Shown piece by piece: positions 1-5,558 of a stretch of 7,467 nt of DNA. Positions within the stretch are counted from its first letter, which is position 1. The number at the start of each line of letters is the position of its first letter. Below the pieces are notes generated by a model that searched no databases, was not told where the DNA came from, and saw only the letters and a list, made by a program, of their open reading frames with translations. The position numbers were made by a program, and so were the translations under genes. This DNA comes from Deltaproteobacteria bacterium (lineage in GTDB: Bacteria > Myxococcota_A > UBA796 > UBA9615): positions 1-7,467 of the forward strand of contig JAJDAI010000060.1 of the NCBI GenBank assembly GCA_029261955.1, read 5' to 3'.

Positions 1-142
1 TTGCCAGGTCCTCGATTTCGATGTCGACGCGGGAGCTGTCCTTGCCGAGAATCTTCTCGACCGCGCGACCGATTTTCTCTTCCGCGTAGGCTCGGGTGGA
101 AGGCTTGATGTTTCCTTTGGGTGCCCGAACTTTGAGCTCCAT
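1..142 (-). CDS. HPF/RaiA-like ribosome-associated protein, N-terminal part (cut by window edge)
   Basis: The first 47 codons are visible, starting at ATG (142-140) on the minus strand; the rest lies left of the window. The start is set by a strong GAGGAG SD (complement of 148-153) five bases upstream. The peptide begins MELKVRAPKG and continues with an amphipathic stretch (about residues 17-32, TRAYAEEKIGRAVEKI) and then a beta-like segment, SRVDIEIED. This order, a short strand, a helix of the form xYxEEKIGRxxEKI, then a strand VDIEIE, resembles the start of HPF/RaiA (S30AE) ribosome hibernation factors, which bind the 30S decoding centre in stationary phase. The match is by pattern only and the conserved core further on is not visible, so an unrelated small protein is possible. 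It is transcribed divergently from the uridine kinase gene. Confidence 0.5.
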   Translation of the reverse strand, partial: MELKVRAPKGNIKPSTRAYAEEKIGRAVEKILGKDSSRVDIEIEDLA

Positions 143-205
143 GGAGACTCCTCGAAGAGGTGGTGCGCCGTCTCGGACGGGGTGTCGCCTGAGGGGCGGA
201 TCTCA

Positions 206-211
206 ATCCTA
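206..211 (-). promoter_or_regulatory. weak -10-like hexamer for the HPF-like gene
   Basis: On the minus strand this reads TAGGAT, four of six matches to TATAAT, about 64 bases before the ATG at 142. The best -35 at normal spacing (TTCGCC, complement of 229-234) is poor. It is the only AT-containing candidate in the divergent gap 143-270, which otherwise shows GC-rich sequence and the hairpin listed separately. Confidence 0.2.
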
Positions 212-238
212 CCCGACGCTGACGCGCGGGCGAAACCC

Positions 239-254
239 GGCCGGGTGTCCGGCC
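239..254 (+). other. GC hairpin abutting the uridine kinase SD
   Basis: GGCCGG-GTGT-CCGGCC is a perfect six-base-pair inverted repeat with a four-base loop. It ends immediately before the SD-like GAAGGG at 255-260 of the uridine kinase gene. An alternative palindrome, CCCGGCCGGG (236-245), overlaps its left arm. There is no following T-run, so a terminator is unlikely; it may keep the ribosome-binding site exposed or protect the mRNA 5' end. The role is inferred. Confidence 0.35.
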
Positions 255-270
255 GAAGGGTGATGTTGCA

Positions 271-882
271 GTGACGATTCTGGTTGGGATCGCAGGTGGA
301 TCGTGCTCGGGCAAGACCACGTTCGCGCGGGGACTCGTTGATCCGTTGCGTGATCTCGGGGTGACGTCGATCTCGTTCGACTCCTATTACCGGCCCCTCG
401 GGCACCTCACGAAGGACGAGCGGGATCGGGTGAATTTCGATCACCCCGACAGCCTCGATGACGCACTCCTGGTCGATCACTTGCGCGAACTCCGCGCCGG
501 TCGCTCCGTGCTGCAACCGGTCTATGACTTCTCTACGCACAGCCGGCTGCCCGATCCAGTGCCCTTGAGCCCGAACCCCGTCGTTCTGGTGGACGGCATC
601 CTCTTGCTGGCCTTCCCCGCCCTGGTGCAGACCCTGGATCTGTCGCTCTTCATCCACGCGCCCGAGGACACCCGCCTCAGCCGCCGCATCGCGCGGGACA
701 CCGCCGAGCGCGGCCGCTCCCGCGAGTCCGTGCTCCGCCAGTTCGCCGAGACGGTGGCCCCCATGCACGAGCGCTTCGTGGAGCCCAGCGCCAGCCACGC
801 GAGCCGCCGGGTGGCCTGGGGTGTGGACCTGGATGCCGAGGTGGTGAAGCTCGTCGCGGAGCTGCGCGTCCGAATCGGGTAG
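271..882 (+). CDS. udk: uridine kinase (P-loop nucleoside kinase)
   Basis: Phosphorylates uridine (and probably cytidine) to the monophosphate with a nucleoside triphosphate, in cytoplasmic pyrimidine salvage. The protein has 203 residues, about the usual length for bacterial Udk. Visible motifs: Walker A GGSCSGKT at 9-16; FDSYY at 36-40, with Asp37 in the place of the nucleoside-binding/catalytic Asp; NFDHPDSLD at 55-63, the typical substrate-site motif; YDF at 85-87; a Walker-B-like strand VLVDGILLL at 105-113 (commonly VEGIL, here Asp); and a lid segment RRIARDTAERGRS at 138-150. The C-terminal PMHERFVEPS (164-173) matches the family's PxxxxFVxP region. The start is GTG at 271 because the P-loop strand begins right after it, and a GAAGGG SD-like element sits ten bases upstream. 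The Walker-B Glu-to-Asp change is conservative, and a PRK-like relative is the only serious alternative. Confidence 0.9.
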   Translation: MTILVGIAGGSCSGKTTFARGLVDPLRDLGVTSISFDSYYRPLGHLTKDERDRVNFDHPDSLDDALLVDHLRELRAGRSVLQPVYDFSTHSRLPDPVPLSPNPVVLVDGILLLAFPALVQTLDLSLFIHAPEDTRLSRRIARDTAERGRSRESVLRQFAETVAPMHERFVEPSASHASRRVAWGVDLDAEVVKLVAELRVRIG

Positions 883-940
883 GGCTTGCGGGTTTCCTGG
901 ACCCCTTCTCGAGCTCAGGGATCCGCGATCGCAGCCGTTG

Positions 941-970
941 AGTCTCAGTGGACGAGCCACCACGGAGACT
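941..970 (+). promoter_or_regulatory. leader hairpin covering the SD of the AgmX-type lipoprotein gene
   Basis: AGTCTC (941-946) can pair with GAGACT (965-970), and inside it GTGG (948-951) pairs with CCAC (957-960) around the loop ACGAG. The SD of the downstream gene, GGAGA at 964-968, lies in the 3' arm, so folding would hide it. This suggests translational control, but a chance fold in GC-rich sequence cannot be excluded. The remainder of the 883-975 gap shows no clear promoter, so readthrough from the kinase gene is possible. Confidence 0.35.
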
Positions 971-975
971 GCGCA

Positions 976-1806
976 ATGGGACATCGAAGCAAAATCGGAA
1001 TGGGTGCGATCGCCGCCACGCTGCTGTGTGCAGCCGGCTGCGACACACCGGAGCCCTCGGTGGAGCTGACGCTCGCATCGACTCCCCTGCACATGATCAT
1101 CATCGAAGACGAAGGCGGGTCCGATGGGCTGGCCTGGGACATCGACGGTCTGGATCCCTCGATGGAGGTCTGGTCGCAGTCTGCGGTCGAGATGATCATC
1201 GAGGACGAGCCGGACCACACCGAGGTGGACCGCCTGGCCTTCCAGGACACCACCCGCCGCTTCATGCTGGCCCTGGCCGGCACCGCGGGTGCGGCAGCCT
1301 CTGCGGCCAACATCGTCGCCCCCACCACCGCCGAACCCGCCCCCCGGGCCCGCCGGGAAGCCGTCCCCACCTCGCGGCAGAGCAGCAGTGCTGCCGCCTC
1401 GCAGGGTGAGGTCGCCGTCCTGGCTGCCCCCTCGGCCCCCGGCCGGGTCGCCCCCGCCCGCCTCGCCTCGCTGGGCAAGATGGACAAGGCGATGGTCCGC
1501 CCCCGCGCCGCGCTCGAGCCCCACGAGATCCGCCAGACCATCGTGCGCCAGCTGCCCAAGGTGAAGGCCTGCTACGAGCGCGCCCTCAAGGCTGAGGGTG
1601 GCCTGCGCGGTCGCCTGGTGCTGTCCCTCGACGTGCAGCCCGAGGGCAACGTCACCGGCGCCCGCATCAGCGACGACGGCATCGGGAACGACACCCTGTC
1701 CGCCTGCGTGGTCAAGGCCGTCGACTCCTGGCGCTTCCCCGCCGGCACCGAGACGGTCTCCGTGGAGTACCCGGTCTCCCTGAAGCCCAGCAGCGGCACC
1801 TGGTAG
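976..1806 (+). CDS. AgmX/PglI C-terminal domain lipoprotein
   Basis: A 276-residue envelope protein of unknown exact role. Residues 1-22 form a lipoprotein signal (short positive start, hydrophobic core AIAATLLCAAG) ending in Cys22; the lipobox AAGC lacks the usual Leu at -3. Asp at +2 would favour inner-membrane retention by the E. coli rule, which may not hold here. Residues 23-90 are acidic and carry a repeated MII(I)EDE motif at 40-46 and 73-78. About 110-180 is a low-complexity Ala/Pro/Ser/Arg linker. The C-terminal domain (about 183-271) has the AgmX/PglI signature: VKACYERALK with Cys199, a GRLVLSLDVQPEGNVTGARI strand pair, CVVKAVDSWRFP with Cys244, and a final VSVEYPVSL strand. In Myxococcota this TonB-like fold occurs on many envelope and motility-linked proteins; the two cysteines are probably a disulfide. 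The ATG at 976 is chosen over the longer frame from 886 (TTG) because it has GGAGA seven bases upstream and directly precedes the signal peptide. Confidence 0.85.
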   Translation: MGHRSKIGMGAIAATLLCAAGCDTPEPSVELTLASTPLHMIIIEDEGGSDGLAWDIDGLDPSMEVWSQSAVEMIIEDEPDHTEVDRLAFQDTTRRFMLALAGTAGAAASAANIVAPTTAEPAPRARREAVPTSRQSSSAAASQGEVAVLAAPSAPGRVAPARLASLGKMDKAMVRPRAALEPHEIRQTIVRQLPKVKACYERALKAEGGLRGRLVLSLDVQPEGNVTGARISDDGIGNDTLSACVVKAVDSWRFPAGTETVSVEYPVSLKPSSGTW

Positions 1807-1810
1807 CTCG

Positions 1811-1867
1811 TCCAAGAACGCGAACGGCCGGCCTGGGTTTCCCAGGCCGGCCGTTCCGCGTTCTGGA
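1811..1867. terminator. long hairpin between convergent genes, probable bidirectional terminator
   Basis: GAACGCG-AACGGCCGGCCTGGG (1816-1837), loop TTT, then its near-perfect complement at 1841-1863, with one bulged base. Flanking TCCA/TGGA extend the pairing after another single-base bulge. The hairpin starts four bases after the TAG of the AgmX-type lipoprotein gene and lies beyond the stop of the minus-strand lipoprotein gene. No T-run follows on either side, so it is not a classic intrinsic terminator; the stem length and the position between convergent genes still make termination or 3'-end protection the likely role. Confidence 0.7.
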
Positions 1868-1926
1868 TGAAAGATCCGGTGTCAGACACCGCGCCTTTCA
1901 TTCGTGCACGAATGGGGTCTGACCCC
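1867..1926. repeat. REP/BIME-like cluster of overlapping palindromes
   Basis: Three perfect palindromes lie in 60 bases. GGTGTC-A-GACACC (1878-1890) is enclosed by a second pair, ATGAAAG (1867-1873) and CTTTCAT (1895-1901), making a stem with an internal loop. CATTCGTGCACGAATG (1899-1914) is a 16-base palindrome. GGGGTC-T-GACCCC (1914-1926) follows. The first and third share the pattern GGKGTC-N-GACMCC. Adjacent units overlap by a few bases, so the hairpins are partly mutually exclusive. Paired imperfect hairpins between convergent genes fit REP/BIME elements mobilised by RAYT transposases; no such transposase is in the window. Multi-copy status cannot be seen here. Confidence 0.55.
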
Positions 1927-1943
1927 ACTCAGCCCGCGAAGGC

Positions 1944-4343
1944 TCAGTTGTCGATGACGTGCAGCGAGTACTCGTTGGCGTCGCCGTAGACCCGGAGGTA
2001 GAGCACGCCCGAGGGCATGTCGAGGGTCTCGCCGTCGCCGTTGGTCTCCGCGGTCTCGACCAGCGCGCCGCTGGAGCGGTAGAGCGCCATGTCGAGGTCG
2101 CCGCCCGCAGCCGAGAAGTCGATGCGGACCTCGCCGGCGCCGACGGTCGCGGGGATGCGGTACCAGTCCTCGGGGTCGTCGTCGCAGATCTGCAGGCCGA
2201 AGAAGGAGCCGGCCTGGACCTCGAAGGCGGTCTCCTGGGTCTCGTTGTCGTCGTCGCAGGGCGGGCCGAAGTCCAGGCCACCCTCGAAGCTGACGTCGAG
2301 GGTGTAGGGCCCGGTGGCGCCGTTGTAGCCAAAGACCTTGATGAAGAGCGGCTCGGTGCCGTTGAAGGTCGAGTCCACGGTCTCGCGGTCGCTGGACCAG
2401 GACGTGGACGAGTCCACCTGGTCGTCGCCGCGGTACATCTTGAGGTCCAGGTCGCCGTCCTCGTCCACGAAGTTGATGGTCACGCGGACCGTCGCGCCGG
2501 TGGGCGGCTGGAAGGTGAACCAGTCGACGTCGTTCTCGCTGATCTGCGCGCCGGTGAAGGCGCCGGCCTCCAGCTTGAAGGCGGCGGCGGGGCTGTTGTT
2601 GGGCTCGTAGGGGTCGTTGGGGTCGGGCTCGGTGGGCTCCACCGGGGCGCCGTCCGCGAAGATCTCGCAGTAGGGCGTCCAGCCGGGGGTGGTCTCGGTG
2701 TCCGTCTGGACCGTCTCGGCCTGCGGGCAACCCTCGTCGGCGCTCCACTCGACCCACTCGACACCCAGCTCATCGGCGTGGGTCGAGTAGTCGACGTAGG
2801 CCCCGTCACGCATCTTGAACACGAAGGGCTCGCCGCAGGCCTGGGCCTCTTCCTGGCGCCGCGCCTCGTAGGAGATGGCGACGTCGTACATGTCGCGGTT
2901 GGTCGAGTTCCAGCAGCAGGTGCGGCTCTGGTTGTAGACGAGGGGCGCGAAGATGTAGTCGTCGACGATGCGGTACTCGCTGTCGACCTCGTCGCGCGTC
3001 TGGCCGAACTTCTCTTCGCTCAGCTCGTAGAGGTCGTGGAAGGCGTGCTCGCGGGCTTCGCGGGCGGAGCAGGACGAGGGGTGCTCGCGAAGGTGGGCGC
3101 GCTTCTCTTCGATGATGGACAGCAGCTCGGCGCGCAGCTCGTCGGGGGAGACGGTGACGAGCAGCTCTTCGAAGATGGCCGGGCGCTCGCCGCGGCGGGC
3201 GGTGTCGCTGTAGGGGATGTAGTTGTCGCGCTCGGCGGGGATGACGCGCTGGCGCCAGGTGCCGTTGTCGACGAAGGGCGCGTTGAAGCGCTTGAGGCCG
3301 CCACCGAGGCCGACGTAGGCGTCGCCGTCCCAGTTGTCGCCCGCGCCGCCGGTCTGGTCGTTCGTGTAGAGCATCTTGCTGGAGGCCTGGGACTCCCAGA
3401 CCGCCTGGCGCCGGGGCATGGAGCCCGAGGCGAGCTCCGCCGCCAGCTTGCCGCCGGGGCGTTCGACCACGCTCTTGGTGATCATCACGTGGCCGATGCC
3501 GCGGCGCTGCCAGCGCTTGAGCAGGATGTCGGACGCGCGCAGGGACTCGGCCGTGACGTGGTGCGCGTTGGCGTCGTCGGTGAGGTTGATGGAGCCGAAG
3601 TAGGGCAGCAGCAGCATCAGGAAGTGCCCGGTGCGCTTGTTGAGCAGCAGCTCGTCGAAGTAGGTGCCGGCCGTCGCGCCGTCGCCCATGAAGTCGTTGG
3701 TGTCGCCGCCGCCGTAGAGCTTGCGGCCGCGCAGGTTGCTGTCGCTGGGCCAGTTGCTCAGGGCGTCCGCGCCGCGGCTGCTGTAGTCCTCGTAGCGGGT
3801 GCGGAAGTTCTGGGTGCTGCGGTAGCGCGAGCCGTCCTTGTAGATGAAGCCGAAGTGGCCCAGGTAGATGTCCTTGCCCGAGGCGTCCTTCGCCTGCATG
3901 TAGAAGGGCAGGCCGTACCAGGACGCGAAGAGCGCGCGCAGGGTCAGCGCCAGCTCCGCGCACTCCAGGTAGGGGATCGGGAGCTCCTTGCCGTAGGGCG
4001 AGGTCACGATGAAGGTACGGCGGTTGCCCGAGTGGGTTGCCGTCTCCTCCATGCTCTCGACCCAGACCGAGTACTTCTCTTCCCAGTTCAGGCCCGAGCC
4101 CGAGCCCCAGGCCATGCCGGCCTCGGAGTCGGTGTCGCCCCAACCGTTCGTGATGGCCCAGACCTCGGTGTCGGCCCCCGCGGTGCGGGTAGCCGAGGGG
4201 CCGGCCGGTCCAACACCCGCGGAGCTCAGCGCGTAGCCGCTGGTGCTCAGGGGCAGGTCGAGGTCGGGGTTGTCTTCACTCTCCGGCGCGCAGGCAGCCA
4301 GGAGGAGGGAAAGACCGAGGACGAGAAAGCGGGTGCGGTTCAT
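1944..4343 (-). CDS. large lipoprotein with possible papain-like region and two C-terminal PPC domains
   Basis: A 799-residue exported protein of unrecognised family in its first two thirds. Signal residues 1-18 end in a clear lipobox, LAAC, with Cys18 lipidated and Ala at +2. Residues about 60-330 hold an ordered region with YLECAELALTLRALF (Cys128 at the start of a helix) and, much later, GIGHVMITKSV (His285) followed by ELASGSMPRRQAVWE (303-317). A Cys-helix then a GHV strand then a SxSMPxxxxxW strand is the pattern of papain-like/NlpC-type cysteine hydrolases, so a hydrolase is plausible but unproven. Residues 330-565 are charged, include paired cysteines (Cys476-Cys477) and match nothing I recognise. 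PPC domain 1 spans about 577-687 (DPYEPNNS start, DVDWFTF, DGDLDLKMY) and PPC domain 2 about 697-797 (PEDWYRI, GGDLDMALY). PPC domains are usual C-terminal modules of secreted proteases. No SD is visible before the ATG, the only start that includes the signal peptide. It is monocistronic by context. Confidence 0.8.
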   Translation of the reverse strand: MNRTRFLVLGLSLLLAACAPESEDNPDLDLPLSTSGYALSSAGVGPAGPSATRTAGADTEVWAITNGWGDTDSEAGMAWGSGSGLNWEEKYSVWVESMEETATHSGNRRTFIVTSPYGKELPIPYLECAELALTLRALFASWYGLPFYMQAKDASGKDIYLGHFGFIYKDGSRYRSTQNFRTRYEDYSSRGADALSNWPSDSNLRGRKLYGGGDTNDFMGDGATAGTYFDELLLNKRTGHFLMLLLPYFGSINLTDDANAHHVTAESLRASDILLKRWQRRGIGHVMITKSVVERPGGKLAAELASGSMPRRQAVWESQASSKMLYTNDQTGGAGDNWDGDAYVGLGGGLKRFNAPFVDNGTWRQRVIPAERDNYIPYSDTARRGERPAIFEELLVTVSPDELRAELLSIIEEKRAHLREHPSSCSAREAREHAFHDLYELSEEKFGQTRDEVDSEYRIVDDYIFAPLVYNQSRTCCWNSTNRDMYDVAISYEARRQEEAQACGEPFVFKMRDGAYVDYSTHADELGVEWVEWSADEGCPQAETVQTDTETTPGWTPYCEIFADGAPVEPTEPDPNDPYEPNNSPAAAFKLEAGAFTGAQISENDVDWFTFQPPTGATVRVTINFVDEDGDLDLKMYRGDDQVDSSTSWSSDRETVDSTFNGTEPLFIKVFGYNGATGPYTLDVSFEGGLDFGPPCDDDNETQETAFEVQAGSFFGLQICDDDPEDWYRIPATVGAGEVRIDFSAAGGDLDMALYRSSGALVETAETNGDGETLDMPSGVLYLRVYGDANEYSLHVIDN

Positions 4344-4354
4344 GGCAACCGTCG

Positions 4355-4382
4355 ATTAGCAGCGGCCCGAGCAGGGTGTCCA
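4355..4382 (-). promoter_or_regulatory. candidate promoter of the PPC lipoprotein gene
   Basis: On the minus strand a -35-like TGGACA (complement of 4377-4382, five of six matches) is followed after 16 bases by GCTAAT (complement of 4355-4360, four of six matches). The predicted transcript start falls only a few bases before the ATG at 4343, which agrees with the absence of an SD. Confidence 0.35.
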
Positions 4383-4427
4383 GCGATGGTCGGGGGCACC
4401 GCAGAACTTCCACGTCGCGATCGAAGC

Positions 4428-4465
4428 GCCGCAAGGCGGCCGCAACGTGGTCACAACAGTGACCA
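4428..4465 (-). terminator. two hairpins after bioB, possible terminator or operator
   Basis: Four bases after the bioB stop lies TGGTCAC-AACA-GTGACCA (4448-4465 on plus), a perfect seven-base-pair inverted repeat. A smaller stem, GCCGC-AAG-GCGGC (4428-4440), follows. Neither is followed by a T-run in the bioB direction, so intrinsic termination is doubtful. The 18-base palindrome also sits upstream of the PPC lipoprotein promoter and could be a regulator site. Confidence 0.35.
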
Positions 4466-4469
4466 GATC

Positions 4470-5558
4470 TCAGAGCTCCGCGGCGTCCAGGACGGGGAAG
4501 CGCACGCCCTTGGTGACCGGGCTGGCCTTCGGGCCGTGGTGGCCGCTGGGCGGGCGGGGCGCGCCGGGAGGCAGGTAGTCCATCTCCATGTCCTGGATCA
4601 TCGTCCAGTCGTCCTCGGTGGAGCGGCCTTCGCTGGTGAGGTAGTGCCCGGCCATCGTCGCGCTCGCGCCCGCGGCGAACATGAGGGGCTGGAGCTCGCG
4701 CAGCGTCACCTCGCGGCCACCGGCGACCATGATCTCCTTCGTGGGGTTCACGAAGCGGAACATGGCGATCGTGCGCAGCGCGTCCATGGGGCGCATCAGC
4801 GGCCGGTCCGCCATGGGCGTGCCTTCCATGGGGTTCAGGAAGTTCATCGGCATGACGTCGACGTCGAGCGCCTTGAGCTCGAAGGCCAGCTCCACCCGGT
4901 CCCGCGGCTCCTCGCCCATGCCGAAGATGCCGCCGGAGCAGGTGTTGAGCCCCGCCTCCTTGAGCAGCTTCAGGGTCGTGATGCGCGCGTCGTAGCCGTG
5001 CGTGTCGCAGACCTCGGGGAAGTGACGGCGGCTGGTCTCGAGGTTGTGGTTGTAGGTGTGCAGGCCCGCGTCCTTGAGCATCGCGGGGATGTCGGCGTCG
5101 TCGATGAGGCCCAGCGAGGCGTCCGCGTGCACGCCCTCCACCTTCGCGACGGTGCGGATGCGCTCCAGCACGGAGTCCAGCTGCGCGCCCTTCTTGAGGC
5201 CGCGCCAGGCGGCGACGATCCCGAGGGCCTGGGAGCCCCGTGCGCGTGCGGCCTCGGCGTGCTTCGTGACCTCGGCGTCGTCCACGAGCTCGTACTCGGG
5301 GATGTCCGAGGGGAAGCGCACCGACTGCGAGCAGAAGCCGCAGTCCTCGGAGCAGCGGCCGCTCTTCGCGTTGACGATGCTGCACAGGTGCACGTCCGCG
5401 CCCTGGAAGGTGTGGCGGATGCGGTTGGCGCCAGCGAACAGGTCCCAGGTGTCGGGGCCCTCCGCCTGGAGCATGCGCAGGGCCTCGTCGGGGGTCACGT
5501 CGCCGCCGGCCAGCACGCGGTCGACGATGGGGGTAAGCCAGGTAGAGAAGGTGCTCAT
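4470..5558 (-). CDS. bioB: biotin synthase (radical SAM), variant lacking three [2Fe-2S] ligands
   Basis: Inserts sulfur into dethiobiotin, the last step of biotin synthesis. The protein has 362 residues, slightly longer than the 346 of E. coli BioB through a Pro/Gly-rich tail (329-345). Family motifs: the radical-SAM cluster CSEDCGFC (Cys69, Cys73, Cys76), YNHNLETS at 169-176, CSGGIFGMGE at 207-216, NFLNPMEGTP at 239-248 and AGGRE at 279-283. Family membership is secure, but aligned to E. coli the [2Fe-2S] ligands are mostly gone: Cys97 is Gly113 (LGIVAAW for FCMGAAW, gapless from the SAM motif), Cys128 is Asp147 (HADASLG for EACMTLG), Arg260 is Met277 (EIMVAGGRE for YVRLSAGRE); only Cys188 remains, as Cys207. 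Extra cysteines are Cys59 and Cys184. The start ATG (5558) overlaps the upstream stop in TGATG, with AGGA nine bases upstream, indicating translational coupling to the DUF2225 gene. A different sulfur-donor cluster is the likely explanation; a changed reaction is possible. Confidence 0.93.
   Translation of the reverse strand: MSTFSTWLTPIVDRVLAGGDVTPDEALRMLQAEGPDTWDLFAGANRIRHTFQGADVHLCSIVNAKSGRCSEDCGFCSQSVRFPSDIPEYELVDDAEVTKHAEAARARGSQALGIVAAWRGLKKGAQLDSVLERIRTVAKVEGVHADASLGLIDDADIPAMLKDAGLHTYNHNLETSRRHFPEVCDTHGYDARITTLKLLKEAGLNTCSGGIFGMGEEPRDRVELAFELKALDVDVMPMNFLNPMEGTPMADRPLMRPMDALRTIAMFRFVNPTKEIMVAGGREVTLRELQPLMFAAGASATMAGHYLTSEGRSTEDDWTMIQDMEMDYLPPGAPRPPSGHHGPKASPVTKGVRFPVLDAAEL

Noticed and set aside
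263..274. A minimal frame ATG TTG CAG TGA whose stop overlaps the uridine kinase GTG
   Set aside because: The SD-like GAAGGG is only two bases from this ATG, too close for initiation, so it is probably chance.
886..975. Thirty extra N-terminal codons for the AgmX-type lipoprotein from a TTG start
   Set aside because: The ATG at 976 has a well-spaced SD and begins a signal peptide; the upstream start would bury the signal.
976..1806. Calling the AgmX-type lipoprotein a TonB energy transducer
   Set aside because: The C-terminal fold is TonB-like, but the CYERALK and CVVKAV cysteine pattern fits AgmX/PglI domains, and there is no N-terminal TonB anchor or ExbB/ExbD neighbour.
1807..1943. An insertion sequence or mobile element remnant between the convergent genes
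   Set aside because: Only short palindromes are present; there is no transposase fragment, target duplication or paired terminal repeat around coding sequence.
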